Positions 19,136 through 28,300 of a stretch of DNA of 64,000 nt are shown piece after piece. The stretch comes from Nibribacter roseus (GTDB lineage: Bacteria; Bacteroidota; Bacteroidia; Cytophagales; Hymenobacteraceae): NCBI RefSeq assembly GCF_042662225.1, contig NZ_JBHSYQ010000016.1, positions 655,176 through 719,175 of the forward strand, read 5' to 3'. How positions within the stretch are numbered: position 1 is the stretch's first letter; every line of letters begins with the position of its first letter. Under the pieces are notes generated by a model, which was not told where the DNA came from, did not search any database, and saw only the letters and a program-made list of their open reading frames with translations. The translations under genes were made by a program, and so were the position numbers.

Positions 19136-19274
19136 TCGTTATTAGTTGTTCGTTATTCGCTACACATGTTAAGGAAGATCTTTTGGCAGTAATGTTTCTG
19201 CTTCTTACCATCCTCAACTCACGCTTAACTCTAACCTTAACTTCAATCAACAAATAACGAACAACGAATAACGA
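19136..19274. repeat. Inverted repeat pair flanking a 95 bp spacer
   Basis: Arms 19136-19157 and 19253-19274 match as complements at 21 of 22 positions. Each arm is itself built of short direct repeats of the type GTTGTTCGTTATT. It lies between the MORN protein and bioB; no ORF is inside. It may be a 3' end hairpin or a remnant of a small mobile repeat. Confidence 0.6.
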
Positions 19275-19277
19275 CCA

Positions 19278-19317
19278 ACATTTTCCGCCTGATTTTCAGA
19301 AAACAAGCCTAAAACAG
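19278..19317. repeat. Dispersed 40 bp palindrome, copy 5
   Basis: The right half, ending AAGCCTAAAACAG, is well conserved and the first ten bases are degenerate. It lies upstream of bioB. Confidence 0.6.
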
Positions 19318-19405
19318 AAAAGATATCACGTCTTAAAACTGCCTGAAAATTTTCTTCCTTGGGTGTAACCCCGTACTTTAGTAGCCCAAATAAGAAAAGC
19401 TGACT

Positions 19406-20455
19406 ATGACGGACGCTCAATTGACTGCCTCTCTCCGCACAGATTGGACCATGGATGAAATCCGGGCCATCTACTATAAACCGGTTCTGGAACTTATTGT
19501 AGAAGCCGCACAGGTACACAAACAGCACCAGGCAACCGGCGAAGTGCAGGTATGCACTTTGCTTTCAGTAAAAACCGGCGGCTGTCCTGAAGATTGCGCC
19601 TATTGCCCGCAAGCAGCCCGTTATCATACTGATGTTCCCGTACATAAATTGCTAAGCAACGAAGTAGTGTTAGAGGCAGCCCGTCAGGCAAAAGAAGGGG
19701 GCTCTACCCGCTTCTGCATGGGCGCCGCCTGGCGCGAAGTACGTGACAACCGCGATTTTGACCGCGTGCTGGAAATGGTGGAAGGCGTGAATGAAATGGG
19801 TCTGGAAGTTTGCTGCACCTTGGGTATGGTAAACGAATATCAGGCCGAGCGTCTGAAGCAAGCGGGCCTTTATGCCTACAACCACAACCTTGACACCTCA
19901 GAGGAAAACTATAGCAATATTATCACCACCCGTACCTACGGCGACCGGCTTGACACCATTGAGAACGTGCGCAAAGCGGGTATTTCTGTGTGTAGTGGCG
20001 GTATTATTGGCTTAGGCGAAACCGACGATGACAGAATTGCCATGCTGCACGTGTTAAGCAACCTGAAGCAGCACCCTGAATCAGTGCCGGTGAACGCGCT
20101 GGTGCCGGTAGAGGGAACACCGTTGGCTGAGCAGCCACGTGTAAACGTTTGGGAAATGGTGCGCATGATTGCCACCGCCCGTATTCTAATGCCTAAAACC
20201 ATGGTGCGCCTTTCAGCGGGTAGACAAGAAATGTCGGTGGCGGAGCAGGCACTTTGCTTTTTAGCTGGCGCCAACTCTATCTTCTCAGGAGACAAACTTT
20301 TGACCACGCCAAATCCGGGTTTCGCCGATGACAAGGCTATGTTTGAAATACTGGGCCTAACGCCACGTAAATCCTTCAAAACCGAAACCGCCTGCGGAGG
20401 TACCATGCCTGCCCCCGCTGAGGCTGTGCAGGCTGTTGAACTTACCGCAGAATAA
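19406..20455 (+). CDS. bioB: Biotin synthase (radical SAM)
   Basis: 349 aa. Inserts sulfur into dethiobiotin, the last step of biotin synthesis. The radical SAM cluster cysteines are C60, C64 and C67 in GGCPEDCAYC; other BioB hallmarks are FCMGAAWR, YNHNLDTSEENY and the ARILMPKTMVRLSAGR stretch with the Arg that binds the auxiliary [2Fe-2S] cluster. Full length, with the start at the ATG at 19406. It is the first gene of an operon with bioF 9 bp downstream. No BirA operator could be recognised upstream. Confidence 0.97.
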   Translation: MTDAQLTASLRTDWTMDEIRAIYYKPVLELIVEAAQVHKQHQATGEVQVCTLLSVKTGGCPEDCAYCPQAARYHTDVPVHKLLSNEVVLEAARQAKEGGSTRFCMGAAWREVRDNRDFDRVLEMVEGVNEMGLEVCCTLGMVNEYQAERLKQAGLYAYNHNLDTSEENYSNIITTRTYGDRLDTIENVRKAGISVCSGGIIGLGETDDDRIAMLHVLSNLKQHPESVPVNALVPVEGTPLAEQPRVNVWEMVRMIATARILMPKTMVRLSAGRQEMSVAEQALCFLAGANSIFSGDKLLTTPNPGFADDKAMFEILGLTPRKSFKTETACGGTMPAPAEAVQAVELTAE

Positions 20456-20464
20456 GCATTTGGC

Positions 20465-21625
20465 ATGAAGGTACCCAATAAACTGCTTAGGCAATTGGAG
20501 ACCCGTGCCCAAAAAGGCATCCAGCGGCAACTAACCACCGTTGCCGCTGGCCTAATAGATTTCAGCTCGAACGATTACCTCGGCTTAGCGCAATCTAGTA
20601 GATTAGCTACTGCCGTAGCCCATGAACTGGCAGACAATCCGGCACATGGCGCAACCGGCTCTAGGCTTTTAAGCGGAAACTCAGCGTTTGCTCAGGAACT
20701 GGAAGATACCATTGCAAACGTTCATGATGCCGAAGCGGCTCTCCTTTTCAACTCTGGTTATGCCGCCAATACTGGCTTCTTCTCGTCTGTTCCGCAACGC
20801 GGCGACACCATCTTCTACGACGAGTACAGCCATGCTTCTATCAAAGATGGCATCAGGCTGAGTTTCGCGCAGAGCTATCCGTTCCGGCACAACGATGTGC
20901 AAGACCTCCGGCAAAAGCTAAGCAGAGCCCAAGGCGATGTGTACGTGGTGGTGGAGTCCCTCTATTCCATGGACGGTGACTTTGCTCCTCTGCCAGAATT
21001 AGCCGCGCTCAGCCAAGAGCAAGGGCTGTATCTGGTAGTAGATGAGGCCCACACCAATGGCTTGTTCGGCTTGAACGGATCAGGTTTGGTAACGGAGCTT
21101 GGGCTGCAACAACAGATTTTTGCCCGTACCATGACCTTCGGAAAAGCATTGGGCTGTCACGGCGCCGCCATAGTTAGCTCTAAAATATTGCAGCAATTTT
21201 TGCTCAATTTCAGCCGGCCTTTTATTTATACCACCGCCCTTCCCTTGGCCTCCCTGTCAGCTATCAAACAAGCATATAGGCTGCTACCGGAATTAGAGAT
21301 GGAACGGGAGAAGGTGCAGCAGTTATCAATATTATACAGAGAGTTACAAAAAGACAGTAATGTTTTAGCTCCGTTTTCAGAAAAACAAGCCAAAAACAGC
21401 CCTATACAGGCATGGCATTTGCCAGAACCGCAGGCGCTCCGCCATTTGGCCGCTGTTCTTCAGGCCAACGGTTTAGATGTAAGGCCCGTGTTCAGCCCTA
21501 CCGTTCCGGCGGGCAAAGAACGCCTCCGCATTGTGCTGCATGCTTTTAATACCCAGGAACAAGTACAACAACTATGGAATCTGCTTATCCAATTTCACCC
21601 AAAAGATATTTCGTTACAGGTATAG
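20465..21625 (+). CDS. bioF: 8-amino-7-oxononanoate synthase
   Basis: 386 aa PLP enzyme joining pimeloyl thioester and L-alanine. The PLP lysine is K227 in MTFGKALGCHGAA; VDEAHTNGLFG provides the conserved Asp and His. A dispersed 40 bp palindrome lies inside the coding sequence at 21360-21399 and encodes VLAPFSEKQAKNS near residues 299-311 without breaking the frame, probably a surface loop before the C-terminal domain. The 3' end overlaps bioD by 52 bp, more than usual. Function is assigned from family and operon. Confidence 0.95.
   Translation: MKVPNKLLRQLETRAQKGIQRQLTTVAAGLIDFSSNDYLGLAQSSRLATAVAHELADNPAHGATGSRLLSGNSAFAQELEDTIANVHDAEAALLFNSGYAANTGFFSSVPQRGDTIFYDEYSHASIKDGIRLSFAQSYPFRHNDVQDLRQKLSRAQGDVYVVVESLYSMDGDFAPLPELAALSQEQGLYLVVDEAHTNGLFGLNGSGLVTELGLQQQIFARTMTFGKALGCHGAAIVSSKILQQFLLNFSRPFIYTTALPLASLSAIKQAYRLLPELEMEREKVQQLSILYRELQKDSNVLAPFSEKQAKNSPIQAWHLPEPQALRHLAAVLQANGLDVRPVFSPTVPAGKERLRIVLHAFNTQEQVQQLWNLLIQFHPKDISLQV
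21360..21399. repeat. Dispersed 40 bp palindrome, copy 6 (inside bioF)
   Basis: ATGTTTTAGCTCCGTTTTCA plus a right half ending AAGCCAAAAACAG. It is the only copy found within a conserved gene; it is read in frame and adds about 13 residues. Confidence 0.7.
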
Positions 21626-22224
21626 GCACTGATGTAGGTAAAACCGTGGCGGCCTCTGTCTTAACGGAGGCCCTGCAGGCAGATTACTGGAAACCTGTGC
21701 AGGCGGGTAGTCTGGATTTCACTGACACGAATGCTGTGCAGAGCTTGGTTTCAAATACCAAAAGCGTGTTCCACCCAGAGGCGTACCGGTTAGAGATGCC
21801 CGCTTCACCGCATACGGCAGCGGCGGCAGAAGGAATTCGTCTGTCCTTAGACGCCATTGAGGCCCCAACTACCAAAAACCATCTGATAGTGGAAGGAGCC
21901 GGAGGCGTGATGGTTCCCCTGAACGAGCAAGACCTGATCATTGACCTCATTCAGAAACTGAAGCTGGAGGTGATTTTGATTTCCCGCAATTACCTGGGCA
22001 GCATCAACCACACCTTATCAACGGTAGAGGTGCTAAAGTACCGCAAGATTCCTATTGCCGGCATCATTTTCAATGGCGTGCCGAATGATTCTACCGAGGA
22101 CTTTGTGCTATACTATACAAAATTGCAACGCTTGCCCTCCATTGTCTGGGAAGATGACTTCACCCCGGAAGTGATTAGCCGCTATGCCAAATCCTTTCAA
22201 TCTTTTCTGACAAACCATGCCTAA
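21574..22224 (+). CDS. bioD: Dethiobiotin synthetase
   Basis: 216 aa ATP-dependent carboxylase that closes the ureido ring of dethiobiotin. The P-loop is GIGTDVGKT (about residues 16-24), the substrate lysine lies in DYWKPVQAG, and VEGAGGVMVPL is the conserved acidic/Gly motif. The only suitable start before the first strand is the ATG at 21574, so the gene begins 52 bp inside bioF. It overlaps bioA by 8 bp. Tight overlaps suggest coupled translation across the operon. Confidence 0.95.
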   Translation: MESAYPISPKRYFVTGIGTDVGKTVAASVLTEALQADYWKPVQAGSLDFTDTNAVQSLVSNTKSVFHPEAYRLEMPASPHTAAAAEGIRLSLDAIEAPTTKNHLIVEGAGGVMVPLNEQDLIIDLIQKLKLEVILISRNYLGSINHTLSTVEVLKYRKIPIAGIIFNGVPNDSTEDFVLYYTKLQRLPSIVWEDDFTPEVISRYAKSFQSFLTNHA

Positions 22225-23506
22225 AAGTTTATCTGAACGCGACTCGGTGGTCAGCTGGCACCCGTACACCCAGATGCAGACGGCACCGCCGCCCATAGGC
22301 ATTGTCAAAGGAGAAGGAGCGTTGTTATTCTCTGACGAAGGCAAAACCTACATTGATGCCGTTTCCTCTTGGTGGGTAAACATTCATGGTCACGCCCATC
22401 CGCACATTGCACAACGGGTAGCGCAACAGCTACAGACCCTGGAGCACGTGATTTTTGCCGGTTTCACCCATGAACCTGCCGTTGAACTGGCGGAACGACT
22501 TTTACGTCTGCTCCCCAACAATCAGAAAAGAGTTTTTTACACCGACAACGGATCTACTGCCGTTGAAGTAGCTATGAAAATGGCACTTCAGTACTGGTAT
22601 AACCAGGGTAAGGAGCGCACAAAAATAATTGCGTTTGAAGGCAGCTACCACGGCGACACGTTTGGAGCCATGTCTGTGAGTGAGCGTTCTATCTTTACCC
22701 AACCGTTTCGGCAGTACTTGTTTGAAGTGGAATTCATACCGGTACCCATTCCTGGCAAAGAGGCAGAATCTCTTTCCGCTCTAAAAGCTTTGTTGCGGCA
22801 AAATGAATTCGCTGCTTTCATCTACGAACCCCTGGTGTTAGGTACTGCCGGCATGGTCATGTATTCTCCCGAAGTCTTAGATGAACTGATGGCGCTTTGT
22901 CAGGAGCATGAGGTGCTCACTATACAAGACGAAGTGATGACAGGCTTTGGCCGCACCGGTAAACGTTTCTCTGCTGATCACCTGACCCGGCAACCTGACT
23001 TCATGTGCTTTTCTAAGGGGTTGACCGGTGGCACCATGGCCTTAGGGGTTACCACCTCTACCCATTCCATTTATGAATCATTCCTGAGCCTAGACAAAAC
23101 AAAGGCGCTTTTCCATGGTCACTCTTACACGGCTAATCCGGTGGCCTGTTCCGCGGCATTGGCCAGCTTGGATTTAGTGGAAAAACCACAATTTTCAAAG
23201 GATTTGGAGAGAATTACCCGGGCGCACGCTAATTTTGCGCTTGAGTTAAAGGGAAAAGCCGGTGTGAAGGAAGTACGGCAAACAGGAACCATTGTAGCCA
23301 TAGAGTTTGCAGTGGGTGATACTTCTTATTTCCATAACCTCCGAGATCAATTATATCATTTTGCTCTGGACAATGGTGTGCTTCTTAGGCCGCTGGGGAA
23401 TATTGTCTATGTTCTCCCCCCCTACTGTATTACGCAAGAGCAGCTAGATCAAGTGTACGCCACAATTGAAGGAATGCGGGAGTTAATAGAGAAAAACGGC
23501 TTTTAA
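22217..23506 (+). CDS. bioA: Adenosylmethionine-8-amino-7-oxononanoate aminotransferase
   Basis: 429 aa class III aminotransferase that converts KAPA to DAPA using SAM as amino donor. Typical features are the N-terminal WHPYTQMQ, SSWWVNIHGHAHP, GSYHGDTFGAMSV, the PLP aspartate in QDEVMTGFGRTG and the PLP lysine K267 in FSKGLTGGTMALG. Bacterial order bioB-bioF-bioD-bioA with all spacings under 10 bp supports one transcript. The stop codon lies inside a dispersed palindrome. Confidence 0.96.
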   Translation: MPKSLSERDSVVSWHPYTQMQTAPPPIGIVKGEGALLFSDEGKTYIDAVSSWWVNIHGHAHPHIAQRVAQQLQTLEHVIFAGFTHEPAVELAERLLRLLPNNQKRVFYTDNGSTAVEVAMKMALQYWYNQGKERTKIIAFEGSYHGDTFGAMSVSERSIFTQPFRQYLFEVEFIPVPIPGKEAESLSALKALLRQNEFAAFIYEPLVLGTAGMVMYSPEVLDELMALCQEHEVLTIQDEVMTGFGRTGKRFSADHLTRQPDFMCFSKGLTGGTMALGVTTSTHSIYESFLSLDKTKALFHGHSYTANPVACSAALASLDLVEKPQFSKDLERITRAHANFALELKGKAGVKEVRQTGTIVAIEFAVGDTSYFHNLRDQLYHFALDNGVLLRPLGNIVYVLPPYCITQEQLDQVYATIEGMRELIEKNGF

Positions 23507-23537
23507 GCCTCTTTTCTGAAAAACAGCATAAAAACAG
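23498..23537. repeat. Dispersed 40 bp palindrome, copy 7
   Basis: GGCTTTTAAGCCTCTTTTCT and a right half ending AAAAACAG. It covers the bioA stop codon and stops one base before the ATG of the next gene, so it makes up the whole junction. Confidence 0.65.
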
Positions 23538-24755
23538 ATGAAACCAGCGGAACAGGAATGGATAGTGATAAGAGGCGTAGGTTCCGTCTCAGGGATAGGC
23601 TGTACTCCTGAGGAAATCCGGCAGGCATATCTACAGAACAAACCGGCTTTCACTACTCTACCTCATTTAGACGAAACAACTCCGGTTTCTCCGCTATCTC
23701 CTTCCGCAGAAATATCATTACAAGCCTTATTGCAAGAAGAGTCAGCCTATGCAACCGTAGACCGTTCAGTACAGTTGGCTATTCTGGCTGCCAGACAGGC
23801 GGTGGCAGCTGCAGGTTGGAAATCCGAGGAATTAGAAGCCACAGGTATTAATATCGGTTCTTCCAGGGGCGCAACGAGCTTATTTGAGCAGTCTCACACT
23901 GATTTTTTAGCCAATCCGCTGAAGCGTCTGCCGCCTGCTACCTCGCCTAGTACTACCTTGGGGAATGTGGCTAGTTGGGTTGCACATGATCTGCAGGCCT
24001 CAGGTCCAGTAATCAGCCATTCCGTTACCTGCAGTACCGCATTACAGGCCATAGCCAACGGATTGGCCTGGTTGAAATCTGGCATGGCAAAAAGATTTAT
24101 TGTGGGCGGCACAGAAGCTCCTCTTACTCCTTTTACCATAGCGCAGATGAAAGCGCTTGGCATCTACAGTAAGTATGCGGCTGATAATTCCCCTTGCCGT
24201 CCGCTAAACCCTGAAAAGCAAAACTCTTTTGTGCTTGGTGAAGGAGCCGCATTTTTTGCACTGGAACGTATGACAAAGAGCGAAATCACCGCTCTTCCCG
24301 CTGGCTCAGTTATCACCGTGGAAGCGGTTGGCTTAGGCTTTGAGCTCAGTCCTTCAAAGACAGGAATCACACGAGAAGGCTTGCATTTTCAGAAAGCCAT
24401 GCGAGAAGCTTTACGACAGGCCTCACTTTCTCCTTCTGACATTGATGCGATTGTTGTTCATGCACCAGGAACCAGAGCGGGAGACGTAGCTGAAATTAAT
24501 GCTATGCGTAGCGTGTTCGGAGAATCACTTCCGCCATTGTTTTCTAACAAGCAACTAATTGGCCACACCCTAGGAGCTTCAGGAGCCCTGTCAGCAGATT
24601 TTGCTTTTACTCTTTTACAACAGGCAGAATCACTCTCCCCTCTATATAGTTCTTATCAAAACTCCACAATAACTTCTTATAGCAGAATCATAGTTAATGC
24701 AGCAGGTTTTGGTGGCAACTCAGGCTGTGTAGTATTGAATAAGCTGGTAAGGTAA
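23538..24755 (+). CDS. Beta-ketoacyl-ACP synthase (FabF/KAS II type) in biotin operon
   Basis: 405 aa thiolase-fold condensing enzyme. The catalytic triad is complete: C165 in SVTCSTALQ, H308 in VVHAPGTRAGD and H343 in IGHTLGASG, at FabF-like spacing. It follows bioA by 31 bp on the same strand. bioC and bioH are not in the window. A ketoacyl synthase in this position could elongate the methyl-malonyl precursor of pimeloyl-ACP; this is inferred from context. Overall it is more divergent than a housekeeping FabF (for example SSRGATSLFEQ and a short N-terminus). A general fatty acid role is the alternative. Confidence 0.85.
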   Translation: MKPAEQEWIVIRGVGSVSGIGCTPEEIRQAYLQNKPAFTTLPHLDETTPVSPLSPSAEISLQALLQEESAYATVDRSVQLAILAARQAVAAAGWKSEELEATGINIGSSRGATSLFEQSHTDFLANPLKRLPPATSPSTTLGNVASWVAHDLQASGPVISHSVTCSTALQAIANGLAWLKSGMAKRFIVGGTEAPLTPFTIAQMKALGIYSKYAADNSPCRPLNPEKQNSFVLGEGAAFFALERMTKSEITALPAGSVITVEAVGLGFELSPSKTGITREGLHFQKAMREALRQASLSPSDIDAIVVHAPGTRAGDVAEINAMRSVFGESLPPLFSNKQLIGHTLGASGALSADFAFTLLQQAESLSPLYSSYQNSTITSYSRIIVNAAGFGGNSGCVVLNKLVR

Positions 24756-25342
24756 ATCCTGCTCTCAAATACATAGCAACACCTGCTACGGAGCTTGTTC
24801 ATTAGCAGGAGAATTTGTGCACTTTTTAATATCCCATAAATTTATTCACCTGTTATTGATCTAACTCTTTCTGTTTAATTTTATATCCTTATGTTTTATT
24901 ATATAGTTTATTAATATAATTCAATATTTATCAATTCTTACAATAAGTTAATATTAAATGTGATTTTATTATTAAAAATTTAACCATAGATTTTATAATT
25001 TTTCTACACTTCCAATTATACTTTATCATTCATCGACTTTTTCGCCCAGTTCATCGAAAAGTATGTATAACAGTTCATCTATATAGTTTTTAGTACATAA
25101 CTTACATTTTTATAGGAAGGGATTAAGAGAACATCCTATTTATAGAAGCAGAAAAATAATTTAAGTCCTACTTTTAGTTTTTATCTTTTATAAATCAAGG
25201 AAAAACTTTTCTTATTCTTTTTTTATAGCATACATGATGCTGCTGAACCTCCCCCATGTAAAAGCAGAGTTTTAAAAGATAAAGTAACAAGCCTATCTCT
25301 CAGGCCGATTTCAGAGAGTTTTTACATTTTTTCTGCGTGAGC
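24756..25342. other. A+T-rich intergenic region
   Basis: 587 bp, strongly A+T-rich between 24840 and 25240. No gene, repeat copy or clear hairpin was seen. It likely holds the promoter of the following secreted giant. Confidence 0.55.
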
Positions 25343-28300
25343 ATGGACAAACGAATCACACAACTTACAATCCTGTCCCCCAAGAAGACATTTCTATTAC
25401 TGTCAATTTTATACTTGCTCATTTCAAAAGAAGGTTTTGCGCAAACACCCGGGATGATCATTGAAAAAGCAACAGGTCCGGGGGCTGCTATTTTAGATAA
25501 AGACAACAACGGATATGTTTCTAAGACAAGAGCAGGATTTGCCCCAGGGTTAGATGTTGGACCTGCCTATAGTGAGATACCATACAAAGTGCTTCCCCAA
25601 TACGCTTCACAAGAACCTTTAGTAGACTTAGGCACCGGATCTGGAGGTGGACAGACAGACCTGGCAAGTAACCCACTCTCTATGTGGTTTGATGGTATTT
25701 ATGTGTATTTTAGAGTTAGGGTAGGCGGATATTCTTCTGCTTCCAAAGGATATAGTTTTGTGCTAGATACAGACGGAATATTTAACGCCCGTAAAGATGC
25801 AAACGGAAATGTTATCACCTATACCACTCCTTCTAAAGTTAAGAACCTTGGGTTTGAATATGAAGTAGTATTCGCATCCAACTTTGATGTACTTGTCTAT
25901 AAACATACTGGAAGTGGTGATGACAACGATCCAGCACTTTACTCTAATTCGGTTATTTGGAAAAGCTCAAACAACGGCGGTATTTCTCAGTATTCACAAA
26001 AGTCTATGGCTGGCTCAATGGATGGGGGAAATGCTGATTATTTCTATGACTTTTATGTTCCCCTGTCAGCGTTTGGTGGCGGTATAACAGCAGATACAAA
26101 TCTGCGGGTAAGTGGTTCATCTGTCACTAGTGCTCAAACTGGCCTAGAAGGCACTATCTCTGATATAGGTGGCCTCAATGACAAGAACTATGGTAATGAT
26201 AAGATGCTGATTTGGAAAGATGTTGTTCCGGCATTTCCTCCTACGTCACTTAATGATATAATGAACGGTGGTTTCAATTGTGCTATTCCCCCTAGCCCCA
26301 CCATTACAAATACCTTAAAAGCCTTAAGTACTACCATATCAGGATACTCAAATCAACCAAATGGCACCATCATCAACCTATATAAAGGAGGGACTATAGC
26401 GGCTGACGGTTCACTTACAAATGGTACAGCTATTGGTACCACAGGAACGGTAACCGTAGTTAACAATACTTGGACCGCCACCTTAATAACCCCTCTTGCA
26501 GTTGATGAAGTTATCAGAGCTACCGCTACATCAGCTACCGGATCTTGTGTTTCAAAATATTCTTCACCAGTTAAAGTAATTTCAGGAATATGTTCAACGC
26601 CAATTCCTGCTCAACCCGCTTCTAGCAATGGAAACAAAGGCATTACAGGGAGTTATACTGTACCCGCAGGCTATACAGGGCCGGTAACAATCCAGGCATA
26701 TAAAATATTATCGACAACGCCATATTATAGTTCAGATGTGAATGTAATATTTGATAAAGCTGGTACTGCCAATTCTTTTGTGACATATGAGGTTACATCA
26801 ACAAGCTCCACCTTTACCTATACTATTGTTGCTGGAACAGGACAGGCTATAAGCCCAGGTTCTTTTGTGGTTACGGCAAGATTAGGCACTGGGTGCGAAT
26901 CTCCTTATTCATTACCAGTTTGTATTGGCAATCAATTAACTTCTACTCCAATTCCAAGTATTACCTCTGCCCCGAGCAACCTTAGCACAACAGCAAACAG
27001 CGCCAGTATTTCCGTTTCAGTAGCTAATAACACTAATCCAACCTTTTCTAGCATGACATTAACATTAGAGAAAAGATTTGGCGTAGCTGGTGCGTATGGT
27101 TATGTGAGAATAAAGGAAGTAGTTCTAAACCCTACACCAACACCAACTTCATACACTCATACATTTACTTTAACTGCTACAGAAATATCTACTTTAGCCC
27201 CTGGTGATGTACTGTTGGTGCGTGCATTAGGTTCAGGCACAAATGTGTGTATTTCTGAATCTGCTGCTAATACTAATATAAATATTGTTGCACCTCCTTC
27301 TACAGCACCATTGATTAGTGGGACATATTGTACCATTACAAATAACTCTATTACTTCTGTAGCTGGTACATCTACTGAAGTGGCGGGCACTACCATTCAT
27401 GTATACAAGTCTGGAACAACTGCAGCTATTGCTACTACAACCGTAGCGACTGGAGGTGCATGGACGGCAACTGTTGCCAGCGGCGTACTCACACCTAGCT
27501 CAAGTTTTTTCGCAACAGCTACTGCCCCTAACAAATCTGTAAGTCCCAACTCTACACTGGTTACTGTTACAACTAAAACCACCGCTGCCGGTACCACTGT
27601 GAATTCAATAATGGAGGGAGCGAACTCGATAAGCGGCACAAAATCAAGTGGATCAACTTTAATTTTGTATGCCGATGGTTCACCGGTGATAGACCCTGTT
27701 ACTAACCTACCCATTGCCTTCAACTATCCTACTGCAACAACATGGTCAATATCAAGTACAGTGCTACCAACTGTCTTAGCGGCTGGTTCTGTGGTAACGG
27801 TAAGAGTAAGCGGAGGCAATGAGTGTAGTGGAGAAAGTGCTCCAGTAACTGTTCAATGCTCGCCTCCTTCTGGTGCATTTTCTTTTCCAAATACTCCAAC
27901 TCATACAGTTTGTTCAGGCACCGCCATCACTTTGTCTTTAGATGGTTCACAAGCAGGAGTTATATACCAAATATATAATAACAATGTGGCTAGTGGATAT
28001 TCCGTATTAGGTACGGGCTCACCTATATCATTAACTAGCTTTGGCTTAACTGCCGCTGCTACTCTAACTGTTAGAGCTACTAAACCCAGCGGTGTTTCAT
28101 GCGGAATTGTGACTATGGGAGGGTCCGCGAGCTATAATGTAAATACAGCCTGCTCTGACCAGCCTGCCGTGTATTCCGCACCTAGTGTAAGAATTAATAA
28201 CACAAGTGAAAGTGGAAATATTATTAACCCAGCGGTTGATCCAAATGGAGCCATAAGTTATTCTAGTATTACAGGCTCTCCTTTACCCTCATTTATTGCA

